64,000 nucleotides of DNA, taken from Gammaproteobacteria bacterium (GTDB lineage: Bacteria > Pseudomonadota > Gammaproteobacteria > Eutrophobiales > Eutrophobiaceae). Every line of letters starts with the position of its first letter. The stretch's first letter is position 1. The position numbers and the translations under genes are program-made. Shown here piece after piece: positions 17,708-25,751 of this stretch. Where the stretch lies: contig JAPPLI010000190.1 of assembly GCA_028819495.1 (NCBI GenBank), positions 1 through 64,000 of the forward strand, given 5' to 3'. The notes below the pieces were generated by a model, which was given only the letters and a program-made list of their open reading frames with translations, was not told the DNA's origin and searched no databases.

Positions 17708-18847
17708 TTATGATTGTTTCCCGTAACTGCTGCGGTTTATCCAGGCAAAAATACTGACAGCCAACAGTACCGCCGGCCACTGTATCCAGGCAATTGCATC
17801 ATACCCCGTCTCTTCTATGAGAAAAGCGCCGACAACAGGACCGATCGCGGTACTGATAACGAATACTCCACCGGCGATGGCTGCCCAGCGTCCTTTTGTA
17901 TCAATACCCGCCGCCAGGGTAAACACCAAAGGTACCATTATAATGAACAGCACGGCCTCAAAAAAGGCGACCACCCCCAGCACGATGACCGTGTCGGTCC
18001 AGACTGCCAGTGTAATCGTCACGGCGTGCAATATCGAGACTACGCATAGCCCGGCCACCAGGCCCAACCGCCGGGCTACCGGCGCGGCAAGCAGTCCGCC
18101 GATTATTCCGGCAACCTGCGCCCCGGCAACAATGCGGCCGGTTTCGGCCGGATTGGCGCCGATCTGCACGGCCAGGCGTTCCAGAAATGCGTAATACGCC
18201 ATCATGCTGATACCGATGACAATGAGGCCGACCATCAGGACACTGCCGGCGCGGATACTGTCCGAAGGTAATGACAGCGACGCCGATGCGTTGCCGTGAT
18301 CCGGCACGAACCAGACCAACGGCAGAAAAATCAGCATGGTTACCGCCAAGTACCTGAATACGATGTCATAGGTGACCAGGTCATTGCTCTCCGTAATTAC
18401 GACAGCCATGATGGCGGTGAAAGTGTAGCCTGCCGCCCAGGCCAGGCCGTATAACCGGTCCGGCGCACGGGCCTGCGCAATCGAGGCATTGACCGTCGCC
18501 AGCAGGCAACCGCAGCCCGCCCCTGCGATTATCCGCCATGGATAAAGCTCGCTGAGATCTCTTGCCAAGGCAGCGCCTGCATGGCCGACGAGCAGCAGGA
18601 TGCCTCCCGCCAGGGCCAGCAGGCGATACGGTATCCTGACGCTGACGGGCGCCACCAGGATGCTGGTGATACCCATGACCAGGAATTCGGCGGTCACCAG
18701 GGCGCCTGCTTCAACTTCCCCGATTCCCAGGCCGTTAATCAGTCCCCCGACGGTGAGCGGAGACAGGATGGCCGGCGAAAAAGCAAGCACCTGTGCCGCG
18801 CAGGTACTTAAGATGTGCCGGAGGGGGTCGCGGGAGGCGTCAGACAA
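17708..18847 (-). CDS. MFS transporter
   Basis: A 379-aa hydrophobic protein with about 12 predicted membrane segments and the pattern of a small major facilitator (for example ILVAPVSVRIPYRLLALAGG after helix 2 and LLAAPVARRLGLVAGL in the second half). The substrate is unknown. It overlaps the DUF1989 gene by eight bases and precedes the ureohydrolase by 33 bp, so all three are probably one operon. The only start in the overlap is TTG 18845-18847, without a clear Shine-Dalgarno sequence; translational coupling is likely. Confidence 0.83.
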   Translation of the reverse strand: MSDASRDPLRHILSTCAAQVLAFSPAILSPLTVGGLINGLGIGEVEAGALVTAEFLVMGITSILVAPVSVRIPYRLLALAGGILLLVGHAGAALARDLSELYPWRIIAGAGCGCLLATVNASIAQARAPDRLYGLAWAAGYTFTAIMAVVITESNDLVTYDIVFRYLAVTMLIFLPLVWFVPDHGNASASLSLPSDSIRAGSVLMVGLIVIGISMMAYYAFLERLAVQIGANPAETGRIVAGAQVAGIIGGLLAAPVARRLGLVAGLCVVSILHAVTITLAVWTDTVIVLGVVAFFEAVLFIIMVPLVFTLAAGIDTKGRWAAIAGGVFVISTAIGPVVGAFLIEETGYDAIAWIQWPAVLLAVSIFAWINRSSYGKQS

Positions 18848-19445
18848 CTTGAATGCGTAGCGGTGTGGATTTGCCGCAGATGGGCTCGATGCCTTCCACC
18901 GGCAGGTCTACCGAACAGGCCGTGACCGCGACAACTATGTCCATTTCCGCCCTGAACTCAACATAGTCACCCGGTTTGCTCAATGTTTGCCCAACGGCAA
19001 AATCGCCATCTGCTTTGGGCACCGTATTCTGGAACAGGTTGAAAGGATCGGGCGGCGGTTCCATGCTGAGATCAAGCGCGCTCATGGCCCGGTAAAAATT
19101 GTCCCGGCAATTGGGATGTGAGTCATCCGCTCCGAGGGCGACATAAAAACCCGGATCACAGGGGGCAAACGCCATGTCATGGCGTCCGGGAGAGGTATCA
19201 TGCAGGAAAGTAAGCATGGGGCGGCGGCGATTGCTGTACAGGATATCCCCGGGCGTGGGCGTAAGCCTGAATATGACCTGGCGCGTCAACGCGGGACTGA
19301 AATATTCACCGATATCTGCCGCGGACAGCGTAAACATATCAGCGATCTGGCAACCTTCCACGTCGATGACCCGGAAGACACAACCCTCATCAACCCGGAG
19401 TGCGCGACCTTGGTAACCAGGGACATCAATGCCGGCGCCTGCCAT
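18840..19445 (-). CDS. DUF1989 / urea carboxylase-associated family protein
   Basis: A 201-aa protein of the DUF1989 family, with the conserved segments VIDVEGCQIADMFTL and PNCRDNFYRAM. Proteins of this family next to urea (guanidine) carboxylase form carboxyguanidine deiminase; others are glycine-cleavage-like or uncharacterised. No biotin-dependent carboxylase is present here, so that exact role is not supported. It heads the operon with the MFS transporter and ureohydrolase. Of two in-frame ATGs (19449 and 19443 ends), the one at 19445 has GGAGG at a normal distance. Confidence 0.82.
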   Translation of the reverse strand: MAGAGIDVPGYQGRALRVDEGCVFRVIDVEGCQIADMFTLSAADIGEYFSPALTRQVIFRLTPTPGDILYSNRRRPMLTFLHDTSPGRHDMAFAPCDPGFYVALGADDSHPNCRDNFYRAMSALDLSMEPPPDPFNLFQNTVPKADGDFAVGQTLSKPGDYVEFRAEMDIVVAVTACSVDLPVEGIEPICGKSTPLRIQVV

Positions 19446-19487
19446 AGTCATACCCTCCAGAGATCAGTTCGAATAGACATTATCCAG

Positions 19488-20417
19488 TCAGTTATTGGTT
19501 TCGGCAATATCGGCAGGTTCAAGCTTGTCCTGGGTCCGGGTGGAAAAATCACCGGCATCATGGCGTTCCCGCAACTGTTCCGCGGGTTCGCCCCAGCTCC
19601 GGTTCACCATGCGGCCGCGTTTAACGGCAGGGCGCTCTCCTATTTCGCCGGTCCATCGATTCAGGTGCGTATAGGACGCAGAATCCAGAAACTCGGCAGC
19701 GCCATAAACTTTATTCAGGACCAGGGCTCCATACCAGGGCCAGATGGCTATATCGGCAATGCTGTATTCCTCTCCGCAGAAGTAATGATTATCAGCCAGG
19801 TGCCGATCGAGCACATCCAACTGGCGTTTCACCTCCATGGCATAGCGATTGATGGGGTATTCGAACTTTTCGGGCGCATAGGCATAGAAGTGTCCGAAGC
19901 CGCCGCCAAGGTAAGGCGCGCTGCCCATCTGCCAGAACAACCAGGACAGGCATTGCGCACGCAGGTACGGGTCGTCAGGGATCAACGCGCCGAACTTCTC
20001 CGCCAGGTAAAGCAGGATGGCTCCCGATTCAAACAGGCGTACGGGTCTGCTGCCGCCTTGATCGATGAGGGCGGGAATTTTAGAGTTCGGGTTAACATCG
20101 ACAAAACCGCTGCCGAACTGCTCGCCTTCGCCGATATCGATCAGCCAGGCATCATATTCCGCCCCGGTAAAACCCATGGCCAGGAGTTCTTCCAGCATTA
20201 CGGTCACCTTGACGCCGTTGGGCGTGGCCAGTGAATAAAGCTGTAGGGGATGTTTGCCGACGGGCAATTCCTTTTCATGGGTAGCGCCCGCAACCGGCCG
20301 GTTAATGCTTTCAAACTGCCCGCCGCTGGGCGCATCCCAGGTCCACACCCTGGGCGGAATATATGAAGACTTACCGCCCAGGAAACCTGTTATTGCTGTC
20401 CATAAACGTGTTGACAT
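19488..20417 (-). CDS. yghU: YghU-like glutathione S-transferase / disulfide-bond oxidoreductase
   Basis: A 309-aa member of the nu-class GST family typified by E. coli YghU, with an N-terminal extension (PPRVWTWDAPSGGQFESINR) before the thioredoxin-like domain (SLATPNGVKVTVMLEE) and an all-helical C-terminal domain. YghU-type enzymes bind two glutathiones and reduce disulfides. The active-site Thr/Asn region TPNGVKV and the SNAIL-like motif LFESGAILLYLAEKF are visible. ATG at 20415-20417 is preferred over a GTG two codons earlier because of the GGGGG-rich Shine-Dalgarno. Monocistronic by position. Confidence 0.88.
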   Translation of the reverse strand: MSTRLWTAITGFLGGKSSYIPPRVWTWDAPSGGQFESINRPVAGATHEKELPVGKHPLQLYSLATPNGVKVTVMLEELLAMGFTGAEYDAWLIDIGEGEQFGSGFVDVNPNSKIPALIDQGGSRPVRLFESGAILLYLAEKFGALIPDDPYLRAQCLSWLFWQMGSAPYLGGGFGHFYAYAPEKFEYPINRYAMEVKRQLDVLDRHLADNHYFCGEEYSIADIAIWPWYGALVLNKVYGAAEFLDSASYTHLNRWTGEIGERPAVKRGRMVNRSWGEPAEQLRERHDAGDFSTRTQDKLEPADIAETNN

Positions 20418-20815
20418 GATCACCCCCTTGAGTTGGCCGATTTACCGTTTCGCTGATATCTTATCGATTAAATTGCCAAGTTTATCAGCTAATCAGGTAT
20501 TGTTCTGTATCGGTGCCTGCTTGACGCCGGTCTCGGTTCTGAAGACCTGCCGGCGCTGATGCGTCTGTATCGCAATAAAGGAAGCAGCGGCAGGAAAGTC
20601 GATGTTTATCGATGAGCACACTTTTTCAATTCCTGTTAACGACGACATCACCGGCCCGGTTGTCTACCAGTACCGGGATATCGAGAAGTTGTAACCTAAC
20701 CATGGACAAAAGCGCGCAGCGGAAAGGTTCATTGGTGGACACTATGGCCTGTCTCACGTAGTATGTCACCGGATATCCGGATACTTAGAGCAACAATCAA
20801 CTTCAGGAGAAAATC
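20418..20815. other. Intergenic region with probable gene relic
   Basis: 398 bp without a full gene, divergent between the YghU-like gene and the NTF2-like gene. It holds a possible coding relic (see 20550-20694) and a perfect palindrome CCGGATATCCGG at 20769-20780, about 35 bp before the next start codon, which could be an operator. No tRNA, clear terminator or strong promoter was recognised by eye. Confidence 0.4.
20550..20694 (+). pseudogene. Possible C-terminal relic of an oxidoreductase gene
   Basis: Translation in one frame ends with GPVVYQYRDIEKL and TAA at 20692-20694, preceded by AIKEAAAGKSMFIDEHTF, which resembles the end of a Gfo/Idh/MocA-type oxidoreductase. A neighbouring frame upstream reads DAGLGSEDLPALMRLYR, also protein-like. 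This suggests a decayed, frameshifted 3' end. A separate 30-codon reading frame from ATG 20602 cannot be excluded. The call rests on appearance only. Confidence 0.25.
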
Positions 20816-21235
20816 ATGTCCGCATTTGATACCGCAACCCGTTTTTTCCATGCCTGTGAAGGTCTTGAAGGTTGGAATGGCTGTAAACAATACGTCGCGC
20901 CCGGCGCAGGTTTTGTTGCACAGAGTGATGCCCTGGCTGACATAGACACGGTTGAAGGGTACACCGAGTGGATGGCAGGACTCGGTCTCAACCTGATGCC
21001 GGGCTGCGGTTACGAACTGCACGCATCGTCCTATGATGAAGCGACGCGAACCGCACTGTTCTTCGCAACATTTTCAGGCACCCATACCGGCGAAGGCGGG
21101 CCGGTGCCGCCGACGAAGAAGCAGACCAACTCACACTACGTCTATGCGCTGACCCTCGATGAAAACAACCTTGTTTCCGGCATGATGAAGATATGGAATT
21201 CATCGTGGGCATTAAACGAGTTGGGTTGGACCTGA
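20816..21235 (+). CDS. NTF2/SnoaL-like small protein
   Basis: A 139-aa protein with the composition and length of the SnoaL/NTF2-like alpha+beta barrel superfamily (opening ATRFFHACEGLEGW, later HYVYALTLDENNLVSGMMKIWN). Such proteins are lyases, isomerases or ligand-binding proteins. The specific function is not recognised. Start is well supported by AGGAG upstream of ATG 20816. It stands alone, convergent to the AttH-like gene, and has two Cys near the start (HAC and NGC) of unknown role. Confidence 0.7.
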   Translation: MSAFDTATRFFHACEGLEGWNGCKQYVAPGAGFVAQSDALADIDTVEGYTEWMAGLGLNLMPGCGYELHASSYDEATRTALFFATFSGTHTGEGGPVPPTKKQTNSHYVYALTLDENNLVSGMMKIWNSSWALNELGWT

Positions 21236-21265
21236 TTTACAGACCTTGAGTAACCCGGTGGACGT

Positions 21266-22423
21266 TTACCGGATCCGTGGCGCGGAAGTCGTGCCATAAC
21301 CGGTAAGTTCCACGTAACCACGGCCGTTTACGCTGCTATCACCGAAAACGCCGTCAATTTCCACCGCGCCCTCCCAGTACCGGAATGAGAGATCCAGTTC
21401 CTGGTCGGCCACCGCCGGCCGGATATTCAGGTCGAGTCCATGTTCCGGCACCCGCAGGCGCCATGCGGATGGGTAGGTGACGCCGCTCGCCAGGCTTAAC
21501 CAGGTATCCAGCACTTCAAGCTCCACCTGGTCGAAGCTCAGTGTGGACACGCTACCATCAGGCAGTATGACTGCGCCATAGCTGAACCGGTCAACCGCGC
21601 CATCCGTGCGGCGAAAACGGTAGTACATCAGTTCATGCTCATTGGACAACTGTAGAGCAAACCAGTCCCAGCCAAGCTGTTCCTCGCCCAGGGCGCTGCT
21701 GCTCCACTCCCGGTCCATCCAGCTGTTGCCGCTTACCGCGTAAGTGTCACCTGCAACGCTGATACGGCCCCCGGTAGGCATGCGGGTGTAGGAGTAGTAA
21801 TAGGAAGCATTGCCCGGTTCGTCGTTCTTTGCGCTGACGCCGTCCTCACCGTGGAGAACGACGGCCTTGCCCTGCTCCAGGTTGAGGTCCAGGGCAATCC
21901 GGTCCTCCCGGGCGCGGATACGCAGGGGGAATGTCTCCCGTGAAGTTGCCCCTGCGGACCAATCATCCAGCCAGACATGCAGCTCACCTGTACTCGCACC
22001 GGCGAGACCCGCGGCGGCGCGACTGAAGCGTTCAAAGGTATGGATCTTTTTATTGTCGATATCGGTCAAGGCGAAGTGGGCCATGTAGAAATGTCCGGTC
22101 CGCCAGCGGGAAGAACCTGTTTGTTCTTCGACTCTGGGCCGGAAACGAAAAAAGGTGAGTTGGTAACCGAAACGGCGTTCCTCACCGGCGTTGACATTGC
22201 CGGTGAAATACCACCACTCGGTGCGATATTCACCATGGGGGCCATGGTCGGCGGGAAACAGGAACTCCCTGGGCCGGTCCACTTGCGCAAAAGACCGGGC
22301 AAGGTCGCCGCGTAGTACGTCGGTGACAGGTATCGGTTCGTCGCTGTTTTCAGCGCTCCTTTCAATGCAGCCGGGAAATACGAGGACTGCCAGGATGACC
22401 GAAATGAGCTTCAGGCGATTCAT
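21266..22423 (-). CDS. AttH/CrtC-like lipocalin-domain lipoprotein
   Basis: A 385-aa protein with a short hydrophobic signal ending in a Cys (VFPGC, Cys19), suggesting a lipoprotein with a somewhat atypical lipobox, followed by the paired lipocalin-like domains of the AttH/carotenoid 1,2-hydratase family (TEWWYFTGN and the SWMDREWSSS motif). In AttEFGH systems AttH is the periplasmic or outer-membrane partner of an ABC exporter. It lies three bases downstream of the permease gene, supporting this role. The transported compound is unknown. Confidence 0.85.
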   Translation of the reverse strand: MNRLKLISVILAVLVFPGCIERSAENSDEPIPVTDVLRGDLARSFAQVDRPREFLFPADHGPHGEYRTEWWYFTGNVNAGEERRFGYQLTFFRFRPRVEEQTGSSRWRTGHFYMAHFALTDIDNKKIHTFERFSRAAAGLAGASTGELHVWLDDWSAGATSRETFPLRIRAREDRIALDLNLEQGKAVVLHGEDGVSAKNDEPGNASYYYSYTRMPTGGRISVAGDTYAVSGNSWMDREWSSSALGEEQLGWDWFALQLSNEHELMYYRFRRTDGAVDRFSYGAVILPDGSVSTLSFDQVELEVLDTWLSLASGVTYPSAWRLRVPEHGLDLNIRPAVADQELDLSFRYWEGAVEIDGVFGDSSVNGRGYVELTGYGTTSAPRIR

Positions 22424-22426
22424 CCG

Positions 22427-25015
22427 CTATTCCCGTCTCAGCGCCTCGGCAGGCTGCGTACGGGATATCTTCCAGGCAGGGTAAATACCGGCAAGCAGGG
22501 CTGCTGCAAGGCCAAGGGCCATGCCCTGCAGCACGATATCCGCGCTGAAGTGCAGTTCCATGGTCCAGCCGAAGGAGCGCCGGTTGATTACCAGGATCAG
22601 CAAGGCCGTGATGAGACAGCCCACCGGGATTGCAATCAGACCGGCAACAAGACCCAGCAGGCCGGTTTCTGAAATAATCAACCGTCGCACCTGTCCGGGC
22701 AGAAAGCCCATGGCCCTCAGCAGGCCGTGTTCCCGGCTGCGTTCCAGTTGTAATGCCATGAGTGCGCTGAACACGCCGATGAAGGCGATGATGGCTGCCA
22801 GCACCCGCAGGATATCAGTGACGACGAAAGTATTGTCAAACACCTCCAGCGATTCCTGCAATATCCTGTTTCTGTCCTGCAGCCATAGCTCGCGCTCCGG
22901 CGCCAGTTCCTGCACCTGCCTGCGCAATACTTCCAGGTCAGTTCCGGGCAGCGTGTATATGCCGAAGCCCGAATAGCGATCATCGCGCCAGTGCCGTTCA
23001 TAGGTGCGCCGGCTCAGGCTGACGACACCCTGGTCGGAACCGTAATCCTTGTATACGCCCAGTACCCGGAATGACCGGTTACCGTTATCGGTACGGAGTT
23101 CCAGCACGTCATCCTGTTTCAGCCCGTGACGCCAGGCATAGGGCTCGGAGACAATGACCGTATCCTCCCGCTGAAAGGCCGGCCAGATCTCATCCGTTTT
23201 ACCCTGTATGAACCGGAACCCTTCCCGGGCAACCTCATTCAACCCGTAGGCGGCCAGTTCCGTTTGCCCTCGTGAAGTCTCGATGTTTATGCGCCGTACG
23301 CTACTGACGGCTTTTACCTGCGGCAGCGCAAGGATGGCGTCCGCAAACCCGGTATCCAAGGCATGAGCTGAAGCGGTTGTGCCTGTCGACGGCAGGGACA
23401 CGTACATATCCGCCCGTAGCGCCTGTTGTAACCAGCGGTCCACCGAAAGACGGAAGTTATTGACCATCAGGCCAATGCCGATAACGGTGGCGATGGCGAT
23501 CATCAGGGCGGCGATGGCGGCGGTAGTGCGGCTCAGGGAAGCCGTTACCGACTGGCAGGCGTAGCGGCCCGAAATACCGAAGCCCGCGCCCAGGAGGGGC
23601 TTTACACATGCCATCAGGACAACGGTCAGGAGGGGTATTAACAGAGCAACGCCCATGATAATGATAAATATGCCGCTGAAACCCAGTTCAATACTGGAAC
23701 TGGAGAACTGGATGACCGTAATACCTGCACCGAGCGCAACAATACCCGTGATGAAAGCGGGTAACACCAGGCGTCGAGCCGACGTTTCAAGGTGAGAACG
23801 CAGCAGCGCCTGCCTCGGCGTAACCCTGGTTGCTTCCAGCGCCGCGGGGATGGCTGCCAGCATCGTGCCCGCCATACCCAGTAACGCACCCTTGAGCAAC
23901 GAGAGATTCGACAGGGTGAGATTCGAATCCGTGAGCAGGTCATAAATCTCAACTATGGTACGGTTCACGACCTGTAACAGGCCGTGCGCCAACGCGATGC
24001 CGAATACCAGGCCGGCAGCAGTGGCAGCCATGCCTATCAGTGATGCTTCCATGGCGATGATTCCTCCCAGTTGCCGGCGCGTTGCTCCCAGGGCACGCAG
24101 CCGGCCAAGCAGGGGCCGCCGCTGCATAACCATGAAGGTCATGGTGTTATAGATGAGAAACATACCCACAAGCAGGGCCAGCAGGCTCAGTGCGGTGAGG
24201 TTGGTGTGGAAAGCCCCGGTCATCTGCTTGAGCGAACGGGTTCTTGTCGTTGCCGGAAGTAACGCCGCGCCTGGAGGCAGCAGTGATTGCAGCATGTTCT
24301 TCGTTCCGACGTCCCCGTCTGCGAGCGCCACGTCAATGCGGTTAATCCGTCCCGGCATGCCAAGCAGTTCCTGGGCAACGGCAATATCCGCAAGCAGGAG
24401 GTTGTCGGGGCTGAGGGAAGAGCCCGGTGCGGTTCCCGCAAGTATCCCCGCCACGCGCACGGGTATGCTACTGCCGCCGGTCACCAGGGTAACGCCATCG
24501 TTCGTCACGAGTCCCAGCCGGGTTGCCGTAGTGACGTCGAGGAGTACGGTATTTCTCTCCATCAATAGCGGGATAAGCGCCCCTTCTCCTTCCGGGTTCT
24601 GCAGGTTATTGAACCAGGCATAGGAGCGAAATGTCCTTTCCGCAAAGGGGTCGAGACCAAGAAAGACAAGGGTTTCCTGTTTTTCGTTCTTCTCCAGGGT
24701 CACGTGGGCCTCGATCACGGGCGCAATGGCGCGCATACCATGGTCGACGCGCAGGCGCGTGTACAGCCTTTCATCAAGACCAGCGGGTCCGCCGACTATG
24801 CGATGGGTGGCCCTGCCGGCGATAGTTTCGGTGGAACGCTCGAAGGAATGCCTGGCGCTGCTGTTTACCAGGTCTACGGACACTACCACGGCAACAGCCA
24901 GCGCGATGCCGGTAACGGCCAGACCCAGTTGCCAGGGATGGCGCAGGAAAAAATGCCGGCTGGAACGTAACAGGATGCGGTTAAACGCTAACAATCGCTT
25001 TCTTCCAGCCGGCAA
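22427..25015 (-). CDS. FtsX-family ABC permease, AttF-AttG-like fusion
   Basis: An 862-aa permease with an N-terminal membrane segment, a MacB-like periplasmic domain, three central helices typical of FtsX, then a second copy of helix-periplasmic domain-three helices at the C-terminus (ending PAWKISRTQPAEALRRE). In some AttEFGH systems the two permeases are separate; here both halves are in one chain. It overlaps the ATPase gene by about 28 bp. No early ATG exists, so TTG 25013-25015 or a nearby TTG is the likely start by translational coupling. Confidence 0.85.
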   Translation of the reverse strand: MPAGRKRLLAFNRILLRSSRHFFLRHPWQLGLAVTGIALAVAVVVSVDLVNSSARHSFERSTETIAGRATHRIVGGPAGLDERLYTRLRVDHGMRAIAPVIEAHVTLEKNEKQETLVFLGLDPFAERTFRSYAWFNNLQNPEGEGALIPLLMERNTVLLDVTTATRLGLVTNDGVTLVTGGSSIPVRVAGILAGTAPGSSLSPDNLLLADIAVAQELLGMPGRINRIDVALADGDVGTKNMLQSLLPPGAALLPATTRTRSLKQMTGAFHTNLTALSLLALLVGMFLIYNTMTFMVMQRRPLLGRLRALGATRRQLGGIIAMEASLIGMAATAAGLVFGIALAHGLLQVVNRTIVEIYDLLTDSNLTLSNLSLLKGALLGMAGTMLAAIPAALEATRVTPRQALLRSHLETSARRLVLPAFITGIVALGAGITVIQFSSSSIELGFSGIFIIIMGVALLIPLLTVVLMACVKPLLGAGFGISGRYACQSVTASLSRTTAAIAALMIAIATVIGIGLMVNNFRLSVDRWLQQALRADMYVSLPSTGTTASAHALDTGFADAILALPQVKAVSSVRRINIETSRGQTELAAYGLNEVAREGFRFIQGKTDEIWPAFQREDTVIVSEPYAWRHGLKQDDVLELRTDNGNRSFRVLGVYKDYGSDQGVVSLSRRTYERHWRDDRYSGFGIYTLPGTDLEVLRRQVQELAPERELWLQDRNRILQESLEVFDNTFVVTDILRVLAAIIAFIGVFSALMALQLERSREHGLLRAMGFLPGQVRRLIISETGLLGLVAGLIAIPVGCLITALLILVINRRSFGWTMELHFSADIVLQGMALGLAAALLAGIYPAWKISRTQPAEALRRE

Positions 25016-25674
25016 TCCCGTATCGTCATCAACCGGTCGGCCAGCCCGATGACCTCCCGGCTGTGGGTGACCATGATCATGGTTCTGCCCGCCCGGCGCA
25101 CCAGGCGGTCGAGCAGGTTCAACACTTCCTGCCCGGTGTCATGGTCGAGATTTCCGGTAGGCTCATCGGCCAGGATGATGGCCGGCTTGTGAATCAGCGC
25201 CCTGGCGATTGCTACCCGTTGCTGTTCGCCGGTGGAAAGTTTATCGGGGTAAAAATCCATCCGCTGCGCCATGCCCAGTTCCTCCAGCATGTCTGCCATA
25301 TCTGTCCGGTCACCGTTGTCAAGCCGGCCGGTCAACTCCAGCGGCAACAACAGGTTGTCCCTTACCGTCAAAGTGGGAATCAGGTTGAAACTCTGGAACA
25401 CGAAGCCGATATGACGGCGCCGGAACAGGGTGCGTTCATCCTCGCTCATCCCGGTCAGGGATTGTCCCTCGACAAGTATGTCGCCCCGGCCAGGGGCATC
25501 GATACCGCTGATGAGATTCAGCAGGGTGGATTTTCCGCATCCGCTCTTGCCGAACAATACGACAAATTCTCCTTCGTACACTTTCCCGTTTACGTCATTC
25601 AGGACGACATGCTCCTGGTCGGCTTCCCAATAAGATTTGGACAGGTGGCGGAATTCTATAACTGGCGCGGCCAT
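24988..25674 (-). CDS. ABC transporter ATP-binding protein (AttE/LolD-like)
   Basis: A 228-aa ATPase with Walker A GKSGCGKSTL, signature LSTGEQQRVAIARAL, Walker B IILADEPTG and an H-loop His in VTHSREV. It belongs to the MacB/LolD type that works with FtsX-like permeases. The signature reads LSTGE rather than LSGGE/Q, a tolerated variant. ATG 25672-25674 is chosen over a TTG six codons upstream. It is the first gene of the three-gene operon and is divergent from the tannase-family gene. Confidence 0.9.
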   Translation of the reverse strand: MAAPVIEFRHLSKSYWEADQEHVVLNDVNGKVYEGEFVVLFGKSGCGKSTLLNLISGIDAPGRGDILVEGQSLTGMSEDERTLFRRRHIGFVFQSFNLIPTLTVRDNLLLPLELTGRLDNGDRTDMADMLEELGMAQRMDFYPDKLSTGEQQRVAIARALIHKPAIILADEPTGNLDHDTGQEVLNLLDRLVRRAGRTMIMVTHSREVIGLADRLMTIRDCRLEESDC

Positions 25675-25751
25675 GGATCGGAATAATAGCAAACTGTAGT
25701 AGGATCACACGTACATAACACTCTGCACAGCAACCAGGGTGACTGACTCCC

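Noticed and set aside
18840-19445. Carboxyguanidine deiminase subunit as a firm call
   Set aside because: No second DUF1989 subunit or guanidine carboxylase is present, so only the family is named.
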